A stretch of 64,000 nt of DNA from BP-464 sp045805505 (GTDB taxonomy: Bacteria; Actinomycetota; Thermoleophilia; Solirubrobacterales; Solirubrobacteraceae). This document shows positions 33,179 through 41,990 of the stretch, piece by piece (within the stretch, counting starts at the first letter, position 1; each line of letters begins with the position of its first letter). Under the pieces are notes generated by a model, which saw only the letters and a list, made by a program, of their open reading frames with translations, had not been told where the DNA came from and did no database searches. The DNA is taken from assembly GCA_045805505.1 (NCBI GenBank), contig JBJMLA010000153.1, positions 1 through 64,000 on the forward strand. Reading direction: 5' to 3'. Both the position numbers and the translations under genes were made by a program.

Positions 33179-33540
33179 CCCTGCGCGTCGCGCCAGCGGC
33201 GCCGCTCGCGCTTCGTCGGGCGCCCGCCGCTGACCGGCCCTGATGCGGACATGAGCCGGCGGTCCTCGGCGTGGCGCAGTCGTGCGGCGACGGACTCGGG
33301 CGTCTCCTCGTAGAGGAGCGCCGCCTCGGGCGCGGGACCGCGGCGCTCGGCCAGCCCCCGCACCTGCACGACGCGGGGGACGGGGCCTGTCGTGATCTCC
33401 AGGACGTCGCCGATCCGCACCTCGCGCGAGGGCTTGGCCGCCGCGCCGTTGACGTGGACGCGGCCGCCGCGAACGGCGTCAGCGGCGAGCGGCCTGGTCT
33501 TCGCCAGCCGCGCTGCCCACAGCCAGCGGTCGATGCGCAT
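33175..33540 (-). CDS. S4-domain RNA-binding protein (Hsp15/HslR-like)
   Basis: A 121-residue protein with an N-terminal S4 domain: MRIDRWLWAARLAKTRPLA, GGRVHVNGAAAKPSREVRIGD (in parts) and VLEITTGP, followed by a basic tail (RPTKRERRRWRDAQG). E. coli Hsp15 recycles 50S subunits that carry peptidyl-tRNA; a similar ribosome-rescue job is likely here. The start ATG at 33540 lies 62 bp inside the end of the HD-GYP gene, an unusually deep overlap for same-strand genes. Confidence 0.92.
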   Translation of the reverse strand: MRIDRWLWAARLAKTRPLAADAVRGGRVHVNGAAAKPSREVRIGDVLEITTGPVPRVVQVRGLAERRGPAPEAALLYEETPESVAARLRHAEDRRLMSASGPVSGGRPTKRERRRWRDAQG

Positions 33541-34924
33541 CGTGGGCCACGGTAGAGCCGATGAGCGCTTCGAGCGCGTCGACGCACGCGGGATCGAACT
33601 GCGAGCCGATGCCGTCGCGCAGCAGCGCGAGGGCGGCGTCGCGGTCCCAGGCCTTGCGGTAGACCCGCGGCGAGACGAGCGCGTCGTAGACGTCGGCGAC
33701 GGCGAGGATCCGCGTCTCGAGATCGAAGCGCGTGAGGCCGTCGGGGTACCCCGAGCCGTCGAGGCGCTCGTGATGGCCGCGGACGGGGCGGCGCACCGCG
33801 GCGCTGTAGCCGAGCTCGGCGATCAGCTCGTCGCCCCAGACGGGGTGGCGGCGGATGACCGCCATCTCCTCGTCGGTGAGCGAGCCGGGCTTCTTGAGGA
33901 TCTCGTCGGGCACCGACAGCTTGCCGATGTCGTGCAGGAGCCCGGCGACGGCGAGGTCGCGCAGGCGACCGGGCGAGAGGCCGAGCCGCTCGCCGATGGC
34001 CACCGACAGCTCGGCGACCCGCCGGGTGTGCTGCTCGGTCGACACATCCTTGGTCTCCAGGCGGGTCATCAGCGCGCGGATCTGGGCGCCGAGGAAGGCC
34101 TCCTCGTCGGCGACCAGCGCGGCGGCGGGAAGCCCGCCCGAGGTCGGGTGCGACGGGCGGGCGCGCAGCACGTCGAGCGCGAGCGGCAGGCCGACGAGCC
34201 CGACGCCGAGGAACTCCAGCGCGTGGCCGAGCCACCAGGCCCAGGTGCCGGGCATCAGCAGCAGCGACGGGATGAGCGCGAGGCCCAGCCAGACGACGCC
34301 GACGACGACGAGCAGGTCCGAGCCGCGGCGCGTCAGCGTCCAGGTGTTGACCGCGCGGATCGCGACGGTGAGGAAGAACGCGGCGCCGACGAAGACGAGG
34401 ACCCACGCGATCGTGTCGCCGGCCTGCGGAAGCGCGGGGATGCGCTCGGGCATCAGCAGACCGAGCGTTCCGAGCACGGCGATGACGACGAGCAGGACCC
34501 CGAGCGCCCAGGCGACGGGGGCAAGATGCTGTGGGCGCCGCAGGGCGGGCACCGCGGTCAGCGCCAGGAGCGCGCCGCCGACGGGCAGCGCGCTGCCGCC
34601 GGCCAGCGCGACGAGGCCGTTGGGACCGAGGATCACGCCGGGCGTCGAGAGGCCGTGGACGACCAGCAGCAAGGTCATGGCCGCGAACGCGCCGCCGGCC
34701 AGCAGCGTGCGGCCGTCGTGGCGCCGGGCGCCGGCGATCATCAGCACGACGCTGGCGAGCGCGGCGACGGCCGAGCCGACGCTCATCACCAGGAGGTGAC
34801 CCGTGCCGTCGATCGGTGCCGCCCCCTCGCCGAAGAGGAAGTGCAGGGTGGCCGACGGCAGCGCGGCCGCGGCGACGATGAGCAGGAGGTTGGCGCTCAC
34901 CCTGGACCGGAGAAGGCGTTCCAT
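33479..34924 (-). CDS. Membrane HD-GYP domain protein
   Basis: A 481-residue protein with about eight N-terminal membrane helices (residues 10-255) and a C-terminal HD-GYP domain (about 275-460). Seen: HTRRVAELSVAIGERLG, LLHDIGKLSVPDEILKKPG, RHPVWGDELI, and the signature HHERLDGSGYPDGL. HD-GYP enzymes degrade cyclic-di-GMP, so this is probably a membrane sensor-phosphodiesterase. A GAGG ribosome-binding site lies just before the ATG at 34924. It is divergent from the mce operon (108 bp between starts). The last 20 codons overlap the S4 gene. Confidence 0.92.
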   Translation of the reverse strand: MERLLRSRVSANLLLIVAAAALPSATLHFLFGEGAAPIDGTGHLLVMSVGSAVAALASVVLMIAGARRHDGRTLLAGGAFAAMTLLLVVHGLSTPGVILGPNGLVALAGGSALPVGGALLALTAVPALRRPQHLAPVAWALGVLLVVIAVLGTLGLLMPERIPALPQAGDTIAWVLVFVGAAFFLTVAIRAVNTWTLTRRGSDLLVVVGVVWLGLALIPSLLLMPGTWAWWLGHALEFLGVGLVGLPLALDVLRARPSHPTSGGLPAAALVADEEAFLGAQIRALMTRLETKDVSTEQHTRRVAELSVAIGERLGLSPGRLRDLAVAGLLHDIGKLSVPDEILKKPGSLTDEEMAVIRRHPVWGDELIAELGYSAAVRRPVRGHHERLDGSGYPDGLTRFDLETRILAVADVYDALVSPRVYRKAWDRDAALALLRDGIGSQFDPACVDALEALIGSTVAHDAHRPLAVGSAAGEDQAARR

Positions 34925-35032
34925 GTCCTCGTTTCTTCGGCTACGCGGGCCAATTCCTGAAGTCCGGCGCTCCGGATGCGGGCGTATCGGAACGCGGCAT
35001 TTGCCACATGCGAAAGGATGTCGCCTGGAGAG
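34925..35032. promoter_or_regulatory. Divergent control region between the HD-GYP gene and the mce operon
   Basis: A 108-bp region that must hold the promoter of the 10-kb mce operon. I find ribosome-binding sites on both sides but no TANNNT box at leaderless spacing for either gene. The mce transcript therefore probably has a leader and may use an alternative sigma factor. Confidence 0.4.
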
Positions 35033-35863
35033 ATGGTGGGGAGGGCAACTACGGGACCGGTGTCGGCACCGCGTCCGGCGCGTGAGCGCCGGTCGGCTTC
35101 CGGCGTGCGCGAGATCGGGGCGATGGTCGCCCTGTTCCGCCAGACGCTGTACTCGGCGGTGCGCCCGCCCTACAGCTACGGCGCCGAGCTGGCCTCGCAG
35201 TTCATCTTCGGGCTGCGGATGGCGTGGTTCCCGCTGGTCCTCGCGTCGATCGCCTTCACCTACGGCCCGGCCGGCATCCAGGCCGCCGGCTTCCTCAAGC
35301 TCTTCGGCGCGCTCGACCGGCTCGGCGGGCTCTTCGCGCTGGTGGTCATGCGGGAGTTCGCGCCGCTGGTCTGCGCGATCGTCATCGCCGGCGTGGTCGG
35401 CACCGCGATGTGCGCCGACCTCGGCGCGCGCAAGATCCGCGAGGAGCTCGACGCGCTCATGGTCCTGGGCATCGACCCGGTCAAGAGCCTGGTCGTCCCG
35501 CGGCTGCTCAGCGTGGTCGCGCTGACCGCGCTCCTCGACGTCTTCGCGCTCGTCTTCGGCACGTTCGGGGGCATCCTGGCCACGCTGACCCACGGGGCGC
35601 CGCTCGGGCCGTTCTTCGCCACCTACTTCGCGAACGCCACGACGACCGAGTTCGCCGCCTCGCTGCTCAAGACGACGATCTTCGGCGCGATCATCGCCAT
35701 CGTCTGCTGCTACAAGGGGCTGACCGCCAAGGGCGGCCCCGAGGGCGTCGGGCGAGCGGTCAACCAGGCCGTCGTCATCTCGTTCATGGCGGTCGGGATC
35801 GTCAACTACGTGTTCACGCAGACGGTGCTCGCCACCTACCCCGAGCTGTCGGGCGTGCGATGA
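35033..35863 (+). CDS. yrbEA: MlaE/YrbE-family ABC permease, mce locus (YrbE-A type)
   Basis: Integral membrane subunit of an Mce lipid importer, 276 residues. It has the MlaE-family core: FALVVMREFAPLVCAIVIAG, GTAMCADLGARKIREELDALMVLGIDP (in parts) and about five helices, ending FTQTVLATYPELSGVR. The ATG at 35033 follows GGAG; upstream ATGs at 34976 and 35018 are possible but poorer. It overlaps the second permease by 4 bp (ATGA). As in other mce loci, the ATPase (MceG/Mkl) is not encoded here and is presumably elsewhere. Confidence 0.95.
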   Translation: MVGRATTGPVSAPRPARERRSASGVREIGAMVALFRQTLYSAVRPPYSYGAELASQFIFGLRMAWFPLVLASIAFTYGPAGIQAAGFLKLFGALDRLGGLFALVVMREFAPLVCAIVIAGVVGTAMCADLGARKIREELDALMVLGIDPVKSLVVPRLLSVVALTALLDVFALVFGTFGGILATLTHGAPLGPFFATYFANATTTEFAASLLKTTIFGAIIAIVCCYKGLTAKGGPEGVGRAVNQAVVISFMAVGIVNYVFTQTVLATYPELSGVR

Positions 35864-36657
35864 GCGGCCTCGGCGTCCGGGTCGGGGACGGCCTCGACAG
35901 CATGGGCACGATCGGCCGGTTCTGCGGCCGCGTGTGGTGGTCGGTGATCAACGGGCGCGTGCTGCGCTACATGGGCGAGGCGCTGCGCCAGGCCGGCGTG
36001 CTGATCACCGGCTCGATGATGATCGTTCTGGGCCTGGTCTTCGTGCTCGGCGCGCAGTGCGGCATCGAGGGCGCGTACGGCGCCAAGGCCGTCGGCGCGC
36101 AGTCCTCGGTCGGCGCGTTCACCGCGCTGTGCGACCTGCGCGAGGTGATCCCCTACGCGTTCGGCTACATGATGGCCGCGAAGGTGGGCACCGGCATCGT
36201 CGCCGAGCTCGGCTCGATGCGCATCTCCGACGAGATCGACGCGCTCGAGGTCATGGGCATGGACTCGGTGGTCTATCTCGGCGCGACCCGGCTGCTGGGC
36301 TGCTGGCTGGTCCTGCCGTTCGTCTACCTGATCGCGGTGGTGGTCGGCATCACCGCGTCGTATCTGGTCGTCGTAGTCCAGCTGGGGCAGGTGTCGGGCG
36401 GTGGCTACCTGCAGCTGTTCTGGATGTTCCAGCAACCCGCCGACCTGATCTTCTCGATGATCAAGGGCATGGCCATGGCGACGTTCGTCGTCCTGGTCGG
36501 CATCTACTACGGCTACCACGTGACGGGAGGCCCGACCGGGGTGGGGAGGGCGACCGCGAAGTCGATGGTCGCCAACATCCTCGGCGTCCACGTCATCGGC
36601 CTGCTGGGCACCCAGATCTTCTGGGGAGGCAATCCCCGCAGCCCCATCGGCGGCTGA
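35860..36657 (+). CDS. yrbEB: MlaE/YrbE-family ABC permease, mce locus (YrbE-B type)
   Basis: The second permease subunit, 265 residues. It carries FGYMMAAKVGTGIVAELGSMRISDEIDALEVMGMDS (in parts), the same conserved loop as its partner, plus four to five further hydrophobic helices and the family's GYHVTGGPTGVGRATAKSMV C-terminal region. It probably pairs with YrbE-A to form the channel that receives lipid from the MCE tunnel. Its TGA overlaps the first MCE gene's ATG (TGATG). Confidence 0.95.
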   Translation: MSGLGVRVGDGLDSMGTIGRFCGRVWWSVINGRVLRYMGEALRQAGVLITGSMMIVLGLVFVLGAQCGIEGAYGAKAVGAQSSVGAFTALCDLREVIPYAFGYMMAAKVGTGIVAELGSMRISDEIDALEVMGMDSVVYLGATRLLGCWLVLPFVYLIAVVVGITASYLVVVVQLGQVSGGGYLQLFWMFQQPADLIFSMIKGMAMATFVVLVGIYYGYHVTGGPTGVGRATAKSMVANILGVHVIGLLGTQIFWGGNPRSPIGG

Positions 36658-37973
36658 TGGCCAGCCGGATCCTCGCCCTCACCTGCCTGGTGCTGGCCAT
36701 CGTCGTGGCCGTCGTGGTGCTCGTTCCCGGAGGCGAGGGCAGCTACAAGATCGCCGCGCGGTTCGTCGACGCGGGCCAGCTGGTCAAGGGCGATCTGGTC
36801 GAGGTCGGCGGCCGCAAGGTCGGCACGGTCACCGCGCTGAAGCTGACCGACGACGGGATGGCCGACGTGATCCTGTCGATCGACGACGACGCCATCAAGC
36901 CGCTGCACGAGGGGACCAGCGCGGCGATCCGGACGGTCGGCCTGGCCTCGGTCACCAACCGGGTCGTGGCGCTCGAGCCCGGCCCCGCCGACGCCGCCGA
37001 GATCCCCGACGACGGCGTGCTGCCGCCCAGCCGGACGCGCGGCGTGGTCGATCTCGACATGCTGCTCGACGCGGTCGACCCCAAGGTCCGCAAGGACCTG
37101 CAGACCGTCGTGCACGAGGCGGCCGGCGCGTTCGCCGACCCCGCTCCCGAGCAGGTCAACCGGGGGCTCGAGTACTTCCATCCGGCGTTGTCGCAGACGC
37201 GCCTGCTCGGCGCCGAGATCGTCCGCGACCAGGGGGCGCTCGAGCGGCTGGTGCGGACGGGCGCGGCGGCCACCGGGGCGCTCGCCTCGCGGGAAGAGGA
37301 TCTCGGTGCGGGCCTGGACAGCACCGCCGCCGCTCTGCGCCAGCTGGCCTCCGCGCGCGACGACCTGGCCGACCTGATCGAGCGCGCCCCGGCGACGCTG
37401 CGCCAGACCAACGGCGTGCTCGGGCGGCTGGCGCACGCGCTCCCGGTCGTCGATCCCGTGCTGGGCGGGCTGGAGCCCGCCGTGGCGCCGCTGGCCCGAT
37501 TGCTGCGCCAGACGCCGACCGTCGCCGGCGACGCCGAGCCGGCCATCGCGCAGATCCGGGCGCTCCTGCCGCAGGCCACCGCGGTGCTGCGCGACGTGCC
37601 CGCACTCGACAAGGCGGCCACGCCGGCGCTGGCCTCCACGACCATGGCGCTGCGCGACCTGCTGCCGCTCGTCGCCGGGCTGCGCGCCTACTCGCCGGAC
37701 TTCATCGCCGGCCTGTTCAACGGCTTCGGCGGCGCTCCCGGCGGCTACTACGACGCCAACGGCCACTTCATCCGCATCTCGCTGCAGGGCGCGCCGTCGA
37801 GCCTGCCGGGCCTCCTGCCGACGCCGAGCTTCTCGTTCCCGTCCAACGGCTACCGGACCGGCATCGACGCCCGCTGCCCGGGCGCCGCCGAGGAGCCCGC
37901 GCCCGACGGCTCGAACCCGTGGGTGCCCGACGCGAGCCTCTGCGATCCCGCCGACAACATGGTGGCGCCGTGA
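36657..37973 (+). CDS. MCE protein 1 of 6
   Basis: A 438-residue substrate-binding component of the lipid importer. It has an N-terminal membrane anchor (residues 5-24) and an MCE/MlaD domain (about 30-115, with FVDAGQLVKGDLVEVGGRKVGTVT in parts). A long helical region (about 130-345) follows, predicted to form part of the tunnel, then a C-terminal domain with FNGFGGAPGGYYDANGHF and three Cys-containing segments. The first residue of its ATG is the last base of the upstream stop. Confidence 0.93.
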   Translation: MASRILALTCLVLAIVVAVVVLVPGGEGSYKIAARFVDAGQLVKGDLVEVGGRKVGTVTALKLTDDGMADVILSIDDDAIKPLHEGTSAAIRTVGLASVTNRVVALEPGPADAAEIPDDGVLPPSRTRGVVDLDMLLDAVDPKVRKDLQTVVHEAAGAFADPAPEQVNRGLEYFHPALSQTRLLGAEIVRDQGALERLVRTGAAATGALASREEDLGAGLDSTAAALRQLASARDDLADLIERAPATLRQTNGVLGRLAHALPVVDPVLGGLEPAVAPLARLLRQTPTVAGDAEPAIAQIRALLPQATAVLRDVPALDKAATPALASTTMALRDLLPLVAGLRAYSPDFIAGLFNGFGGAPGGYYDANGHFIRISLQGAPSSLPGLLPTPSFSFPSNGYRTGIDARCPGAAEEPAPDGSNPWVPDASLCDPADNMVAP

Positions 37974-39223
37974 GGCGGCGGGTCCTCGTCCTGATCACCG
38001 TCTCGGTGGCCATCGCCGCGGGCATCGTCCTGCTGGCCGGCGGCCGCTCCGGCGGCACGGGCGGCGACTCCTACGACGTCGACGTCGTCTTCGACAACGC
38101 GCGCGGCCTGATTCCCGGACAGCTCGTCGAGGTCGCCGGCGGACGCGTCGGCAAGATCGAGGACGTCAGCGTCACCGACGACTTCAAGGCGCGGATCAGC
38201 ATGTCGGTGGACTCGCGCTTTGCGCCGTTCCGCCAGGACGCCACGTGCACGATCCGCCCGCAGGGCCTGATCGCCGAGAACTACGTGCAGTGCGACCCGG
38301 GCACGGCCAAGGCTCCGGAGCTGCGCGGGGAGCACGGCCGGCCGCCGACGGTGCCGGTCGACCACACCACGCAGCCCGTCAACCTCACCGACCTCTTCGA
38401 GCTGTGGAACATCCCGACGCGCGACCGCCTCGGGGTGCTCGTCTCGGAGCTGGGCATCGCCACCGCGGGCCGCGGCGGCGACATCGACGCGATCCTGCGG
38501 CGGGCCAACCCGGCGCTGGGCCGGGCGCGCCAGGTCATCGGCGTGCTGCTCGACCAGCGCAACGACCTGACCGGCGCGATCGACGCCTCCGACCGCGCGC
38601 TGGCGCGCCTCGTCCCGCACGCGCCCGCGGCGCGGCGCCTCATGCGGCGCGCGGCCTCCGTGCTCACCCGCACCGGCCGCCACTCGACCGAGGTCGCCCA
38701 GGCGATAGAGCGACTGCCGCGGATGCTGGCCGGCGCCGAGCCCGCGCTCCAGCGCCTCGGCGACGTCGCGCGCTCGGGCCTCCCGCTGCTGGCCCAGATC
38801 CACCGCGCGGCCCCGACCGTGGTCCGGCTGACCACCGACGGCCCGGCGCTGGCCCGCGCGGCGCGCCCGACGCTGGCCAAGCTCGCGCCCGTCCTCGACA
38901 ACGGCGCGGGCGTCGTCAAGCGCTCGCTGCCGCTGGCGCGAGCGCTGCGCGTCTACTCGCACCAGTCGTTGCCCTCGGCGAAGCTCGCCGGGCGGCTGCT
39001 GCCCGACCTCGACGCGCAGGGCTTCCCCGACAGCCTCGTGCGGTTCTTCTACTACGCGGCGCTGGCGACGTCGCGCTACGACGACACCTCGCACATCCTG
39101 CCCGCGCACATCGACGTCACCGAGTGCGCCAACTACGCCTCGGCGCCGGTGGCCGGCTGCGTGGCCAAGCCCACCACCGAGGCGCCCGCCGCGCGGCTCA
39201 TGGACTACCTGCTCGACAAGTGA
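37970..39223 (+). CDS. MCE protein 2 of 6
   Basis: A 417-residue paralogue: N-terminal anchor (residues 4-21), MCE domain (DVVFDNARGLIPGQLVEVAGGRVGKIE in parts, about 32-110) with TIRPQGLIAENYVQC, then helical repeats and a C-terminus with RFFYYAALATSRYDDTSHI and two Cys. The GTG start overlaps the preceding stop (GTGA). The N-terminus lacks a lipobox cysteine, so it is anchored by its helix. Confidence 0.92.
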   Translation: MRRRVLVLITVSVAIAAGIVLLAGGRSGGTGGDSYDVDVVFDNARGLIPGQLVEVAGGRVGKIEDVSVTDDFKARISMSVDSRFAPFRQDATCTIRPQGLIAENYVQCDPGTAKAPELRGEHGRPPTVPVDHTTQPVNLTDLFELWNIPTRDRLGVLVSELGIATAGRGGDIDAILRRANPALGRARQVIGVLLDQRNDLTGAIDASDRALARLVPHAPAARRLMRRAASVLTRTGRHSTEVAQAIERLPRMLAGAEPALQRLGDVARSGLPLLAQIHRAAPTVVRLTTDGPALARAARPTLAKLAPVLDNGAGVVKRSLPLARALRVYSHQSLPSAKLAGRLLPDLDAQGFPDSLVRFFYYAALATSRYDDTSHILPAHIDVTECANYASAPVAGCVAKPTTEAPAARLMDYLLDK

Positions 39224-40623
39224 CCCGCCGCCCGGACAGCCGCTGGCGCAGGATCTCGGGCGACACCCTGGTGCTGGGGTTCGCCGCGCTGCTCGTCGCC
39301 GGCCTGGCGACGGCGATCTCCTACCGCGCGCAGAACGGGCTGCCGTGGATCTCGACCTACCGCATCCACGCCGACGTCCCCGACGGCGCCAAGCTGCTCA
39401 AGAACGCCGACGTCCGGATCGGCGGCGCGCGGGTCGGCCAGGTGCTGGCCATCCACGCCGAGCCCGGCCGCGACGGCGGACCGCCGTTCACGCGCCTGGA
39501 CCTCGCGCTCAAGCCCGACATCGGCCCGCTGCCCGCCGACAGCACCGTCGAGGTGCGCCTGGCCTCGGTGCTGGGCGGCAAGTTCCTCGACCTGATCCCC
39601 GGCGAGAGCAAGGACACGCTGCCGGAGGACGCCGTCCTGGCGCTCGAGCACGCCAAGCCGGCCATCGACATCGACGAGGCGCTGGTCATCTTCCAGCCCA
39701 AGAGCCGCGAGGCGATCCGCGCGATGGTCACCGAGCTGGGCAACGCGGTCGCCGGCCGGGGCGCGGTGCTCAACACGACGCTGGAGGCCGCGGGCCGCGC
39801 CTTCCCGGCCGCCGAGCGCGTGCTGAAGGTGCTGACCTCCAGCGACACCGACCTCGCCGGCTTCGTGCAGGGCACCGCGAGCGCGGCGCGAGCGCTCGAC
39901 AGCGTCGCGGGCGACCTCGGCCCGCTGCTCGACGACAGCGCGACGACGTTCGCGGCACTCGACGACGACGCGCTCGACGCGGTCCTGGTCAACCTCCCAC
40001 CGGCCGAGTCGGCGGCGACGGACGCGTTCGACGCCGTCGGCCCGGTCCTCGACGACGCCGCCGCGATCGTCGACGAGCTCGGGCCCGCGGGCGACGTCCT
40101 CGAGTCCAGCCTGGCCAGCGTCGACTCGGCGGTGCGGGTCGCCACGCCGGTGACGCGGCGAGCCGGAGCGCTCGCTCGCCCGATCGACCAGGCGCTGCGG
40201 GCGGTGGACACCTTCTCGAAGAACCCGGCCGCCACCGGCGCCATCAGCGCGCTGGGCGGCAACGATCTCGCCACGTTCGGTGGCTCCGCGTTCGTCGGCC
40301 TCGGGGCGATCATGCGCACGACGGCGACCGCGCAGCTCAACTGCAACGTGACGTCGACCTGGATGCACAACCTCGCCTCGACGGCGAGCGAGGGCGACAG
40401 CGGCGGCAACTGGCTGCGGATGGTCCCGGTGTTCGGCTTCTCGCAGTTCAACCACGCGGCCGAGCCCGCCGCCGACCTGCACTTCAACCCGTACCCGCAC
40501 GAGAACGCCAAGGAGTGCGAGGCGGGCAACGAGCCCTACACCGCGGGCCAGGTCCTGGGCAACCCCGCCGGGCGCCAGTCCACGCTGGTCGCGGTTCCCA
40601 CGCAGCAGGAGACGGGTCGATGA
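39220..40623 (+). CDS. MCE protein 3 of 6
   Basis: A 467-residue paralogue with a transmembrane segment near residues 18-35, an MCE domain (YRIHADVPDGAKLLKNADVRIGGARVGQV in parts, about 40-130) including LASVLGGKFLDLIPG, a helical region of Asp/Ala-rich repeats (about 170-330) and a C-terminal segment with QLNCNVTSTWMHN and HFNPYPHENAKECEAG. The GTG start overlaps the previous stop by 4 bp. Confidence 0.92.
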   Translation: MTRRPDSRWRRISGDTLVLGFAALLVAGLATAISYRAQNGLPWISTYRIHADVPDGAKLLKNADVRIGGARVGQVLAIHAEPGRDGGPPFTRLDLALKPDIGPLPADSTVEVRLASVLGGKFLDLIPGESKDTLPEDAVLALEHAKPAIDIDEALVIFQPKSREAIRAMVTELGNAVAGRGAVLNTTLEAAGRAFPAAERVLKVLTSSDTDLAGFVQGTASAARALDSVAGDLGPLLDDSATTFAALDDDALDAVLVNLPPAESAATDAFDAVGPVLDDAAAIVDELGPAGDVLESSLASVDSAVRVATPVTRRAGALARPIDQALRAVDTFSKNPAATGAISALGGNDLATFGGSAFVGLGAIMRTTATAQLNCNVTSTWMHNLASTASEGDSGGNWLRMVPVFGFSQFNHAAEPAADLHFNPYPHENAKECEAGNEPYTAGQVLGNPAGRQSTLVAVPTQQETGR

Positions 40624-41990
40624 GCGCGCGGCGCGGCAACCAGGTCATCGCCGTGGCGATGCTGGCCGGGCTGCTCGTCGCGGGCTACTTCGCGTTCAAG
40701 CCCGGCGTGCCGTTCGCGTCGCGTTACGAGATCACCGCGCTGGTGCGCAGCGCCAACCAGCTGCGCGGCGGGGCGCCCGTGCGCGTCGCGGGCGTCGACG
40801 TCGGCAAGGTCACCGGCATCGATGCCGGGCCCAACCAGACGACGGCGCTGCGGCTCGAGATCGACAAGCGCGCGCTGCCGCTGCACCGCGACGCCACCGT
40901 GCGGATCCGGCCGCGGTTGTTCCTCGAGGGCGGCTTCTACGTCGAGCTCGCGCCGGGCACGCCGGCCTCCGACGAGCTGCGGTCGGGCGGGACGCTGCCC
41001 GTCAGCCAGAGCGCCGGCCCGGTCCAGTTCCACCAGCTGCTGTCGGTGTTCGAGCAGCCGATCCGCGACAGCCTGGCCGGCGGGCTGTCCGCAACGGCCG
41101 AGGGGCTTTCAGGCGGCGGGGCCGACGGACTGCGCGCGGTGGCGCCCAACCTCGGGCCGATGCTGCGCGACCTGACGATCGTCGCCGACGCTTCGCAGGG
41201 CACCCGGCCCCATGACGTCTCGCGGCTGATCGCCTCGGCGAGCCGCGTGACGGGTGCGCTGGCGGCCGACCGGCGCTCGCTCGCCGACCTGGTCACGAAC
41301 CTGCGCGTCACCGCCGATGCCCTGAGTGCCGACGACACCGCGCTGGCCGAGACGATCTCCGGTGCCGACGACCTGATGCGCAACGCGCCGGCCGGCCTGC
41401 GGGCGCTCGACGGCGTCCTGCCGGTGCTCGAGCGCGTCAGCCGCGCCGCGGCCCCCGCCGTGCGCGTGGCGCCGGGCGCCCTCGGCCGCACCGCCGACGT
41501 GCTCGGCGAGCTCGGTGGGCTCGTCGCTCCCGGCGCGCGCGAGCGGACGATCAGCGGGCTGCGCACGACGTTCCTGGACCTCCCGACGCTCGTCGTCCGG
41601 CTCGGCACGCTGTTCCCGACGATCAAGCCGCTGGCCGACTGCCTGCGCACGCACATCACGCCGACGCTCAAGCTCGAGGCGCCCGACGGCGCGCTGTCCT
41701 CCGGGCGCCCGGTGTGGCAGGACTTCGCCCACTCGATGGTCGGGCTGGCCAGCGCGACGCAGAACTTCGACGCCAACGGCTACGCGACGCGCTACCTGTT
41801 CGGCCTGGGCGGCGAGACGTTCTCGACCGAAGCGCTGACCGGGCTCGGCGTGCTGCACGGCAACTCGGGTGACACGATCCAGTCGCGGCCGACCCGGCCC
41901 GCCGACGGCGATCCGCCACCGATCCGCCGCGACGTGACGTGCTCGTCGCAGCCCGTGCCGACCCTCGACGCCACGGGGTCGACGGGCTGA
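40620..41990 (+). CDS. MCE protein 4 of 6
   Basis: A 456-residue paralogue: anchor residues 9-26, MCE domain (ITALVRSANQLRGGAPVRVAGVDVGKVTGI in parts, about 35-120) with RPRLFLEGGFYVELAPG, the helical region (about 140-330) and a C-terminal domain with FAHSMVGLASATQNFDANGYATRYLFG. The stretch FDANGYATR resembles the equivalent part of MCE protein 1 (YDANGHFIR). The ATG overlaps the preceding stop (ATGA). Confidence 0.92.
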   Translation: MSARRGNQVIAVAMLAGLLVAGYFAFKPGVPFASRYEITALVRSANQLRGGAPVRVAGVDVGKVTGIDAGPNQTTALRLEIDKRALPLHRDATVRIRPRLFLEGGFYVELAPGTPASDELRSGGTLPVSQSAGPVQFHQLLSVFEQPIRDSLAGGLSATAEGLSGGGADGLRAVAPNLGPMLRDLTIVADASQGTRPHDVSRLIASASRVTGALAADRRSLADLVTNLRVTADALSADDTALAETISGADDLMRNAPAGLRALDGVLPVLERVSRAAAPAVRVAPGALGRTADVLGELGGLVAPGARERTISGLRTTFLDLPTLVVRLGTLFPTIKPLADCLRTHITPTLKLEAPDGALSSGRPVWQDFAHSMVGLASATQNFDANGYATRYLFGLGGETFSTEALTGLGVLHGNSGDTIQSRPTRPADGDPPPIRRDVTCSSQPVPTLDATGSTG

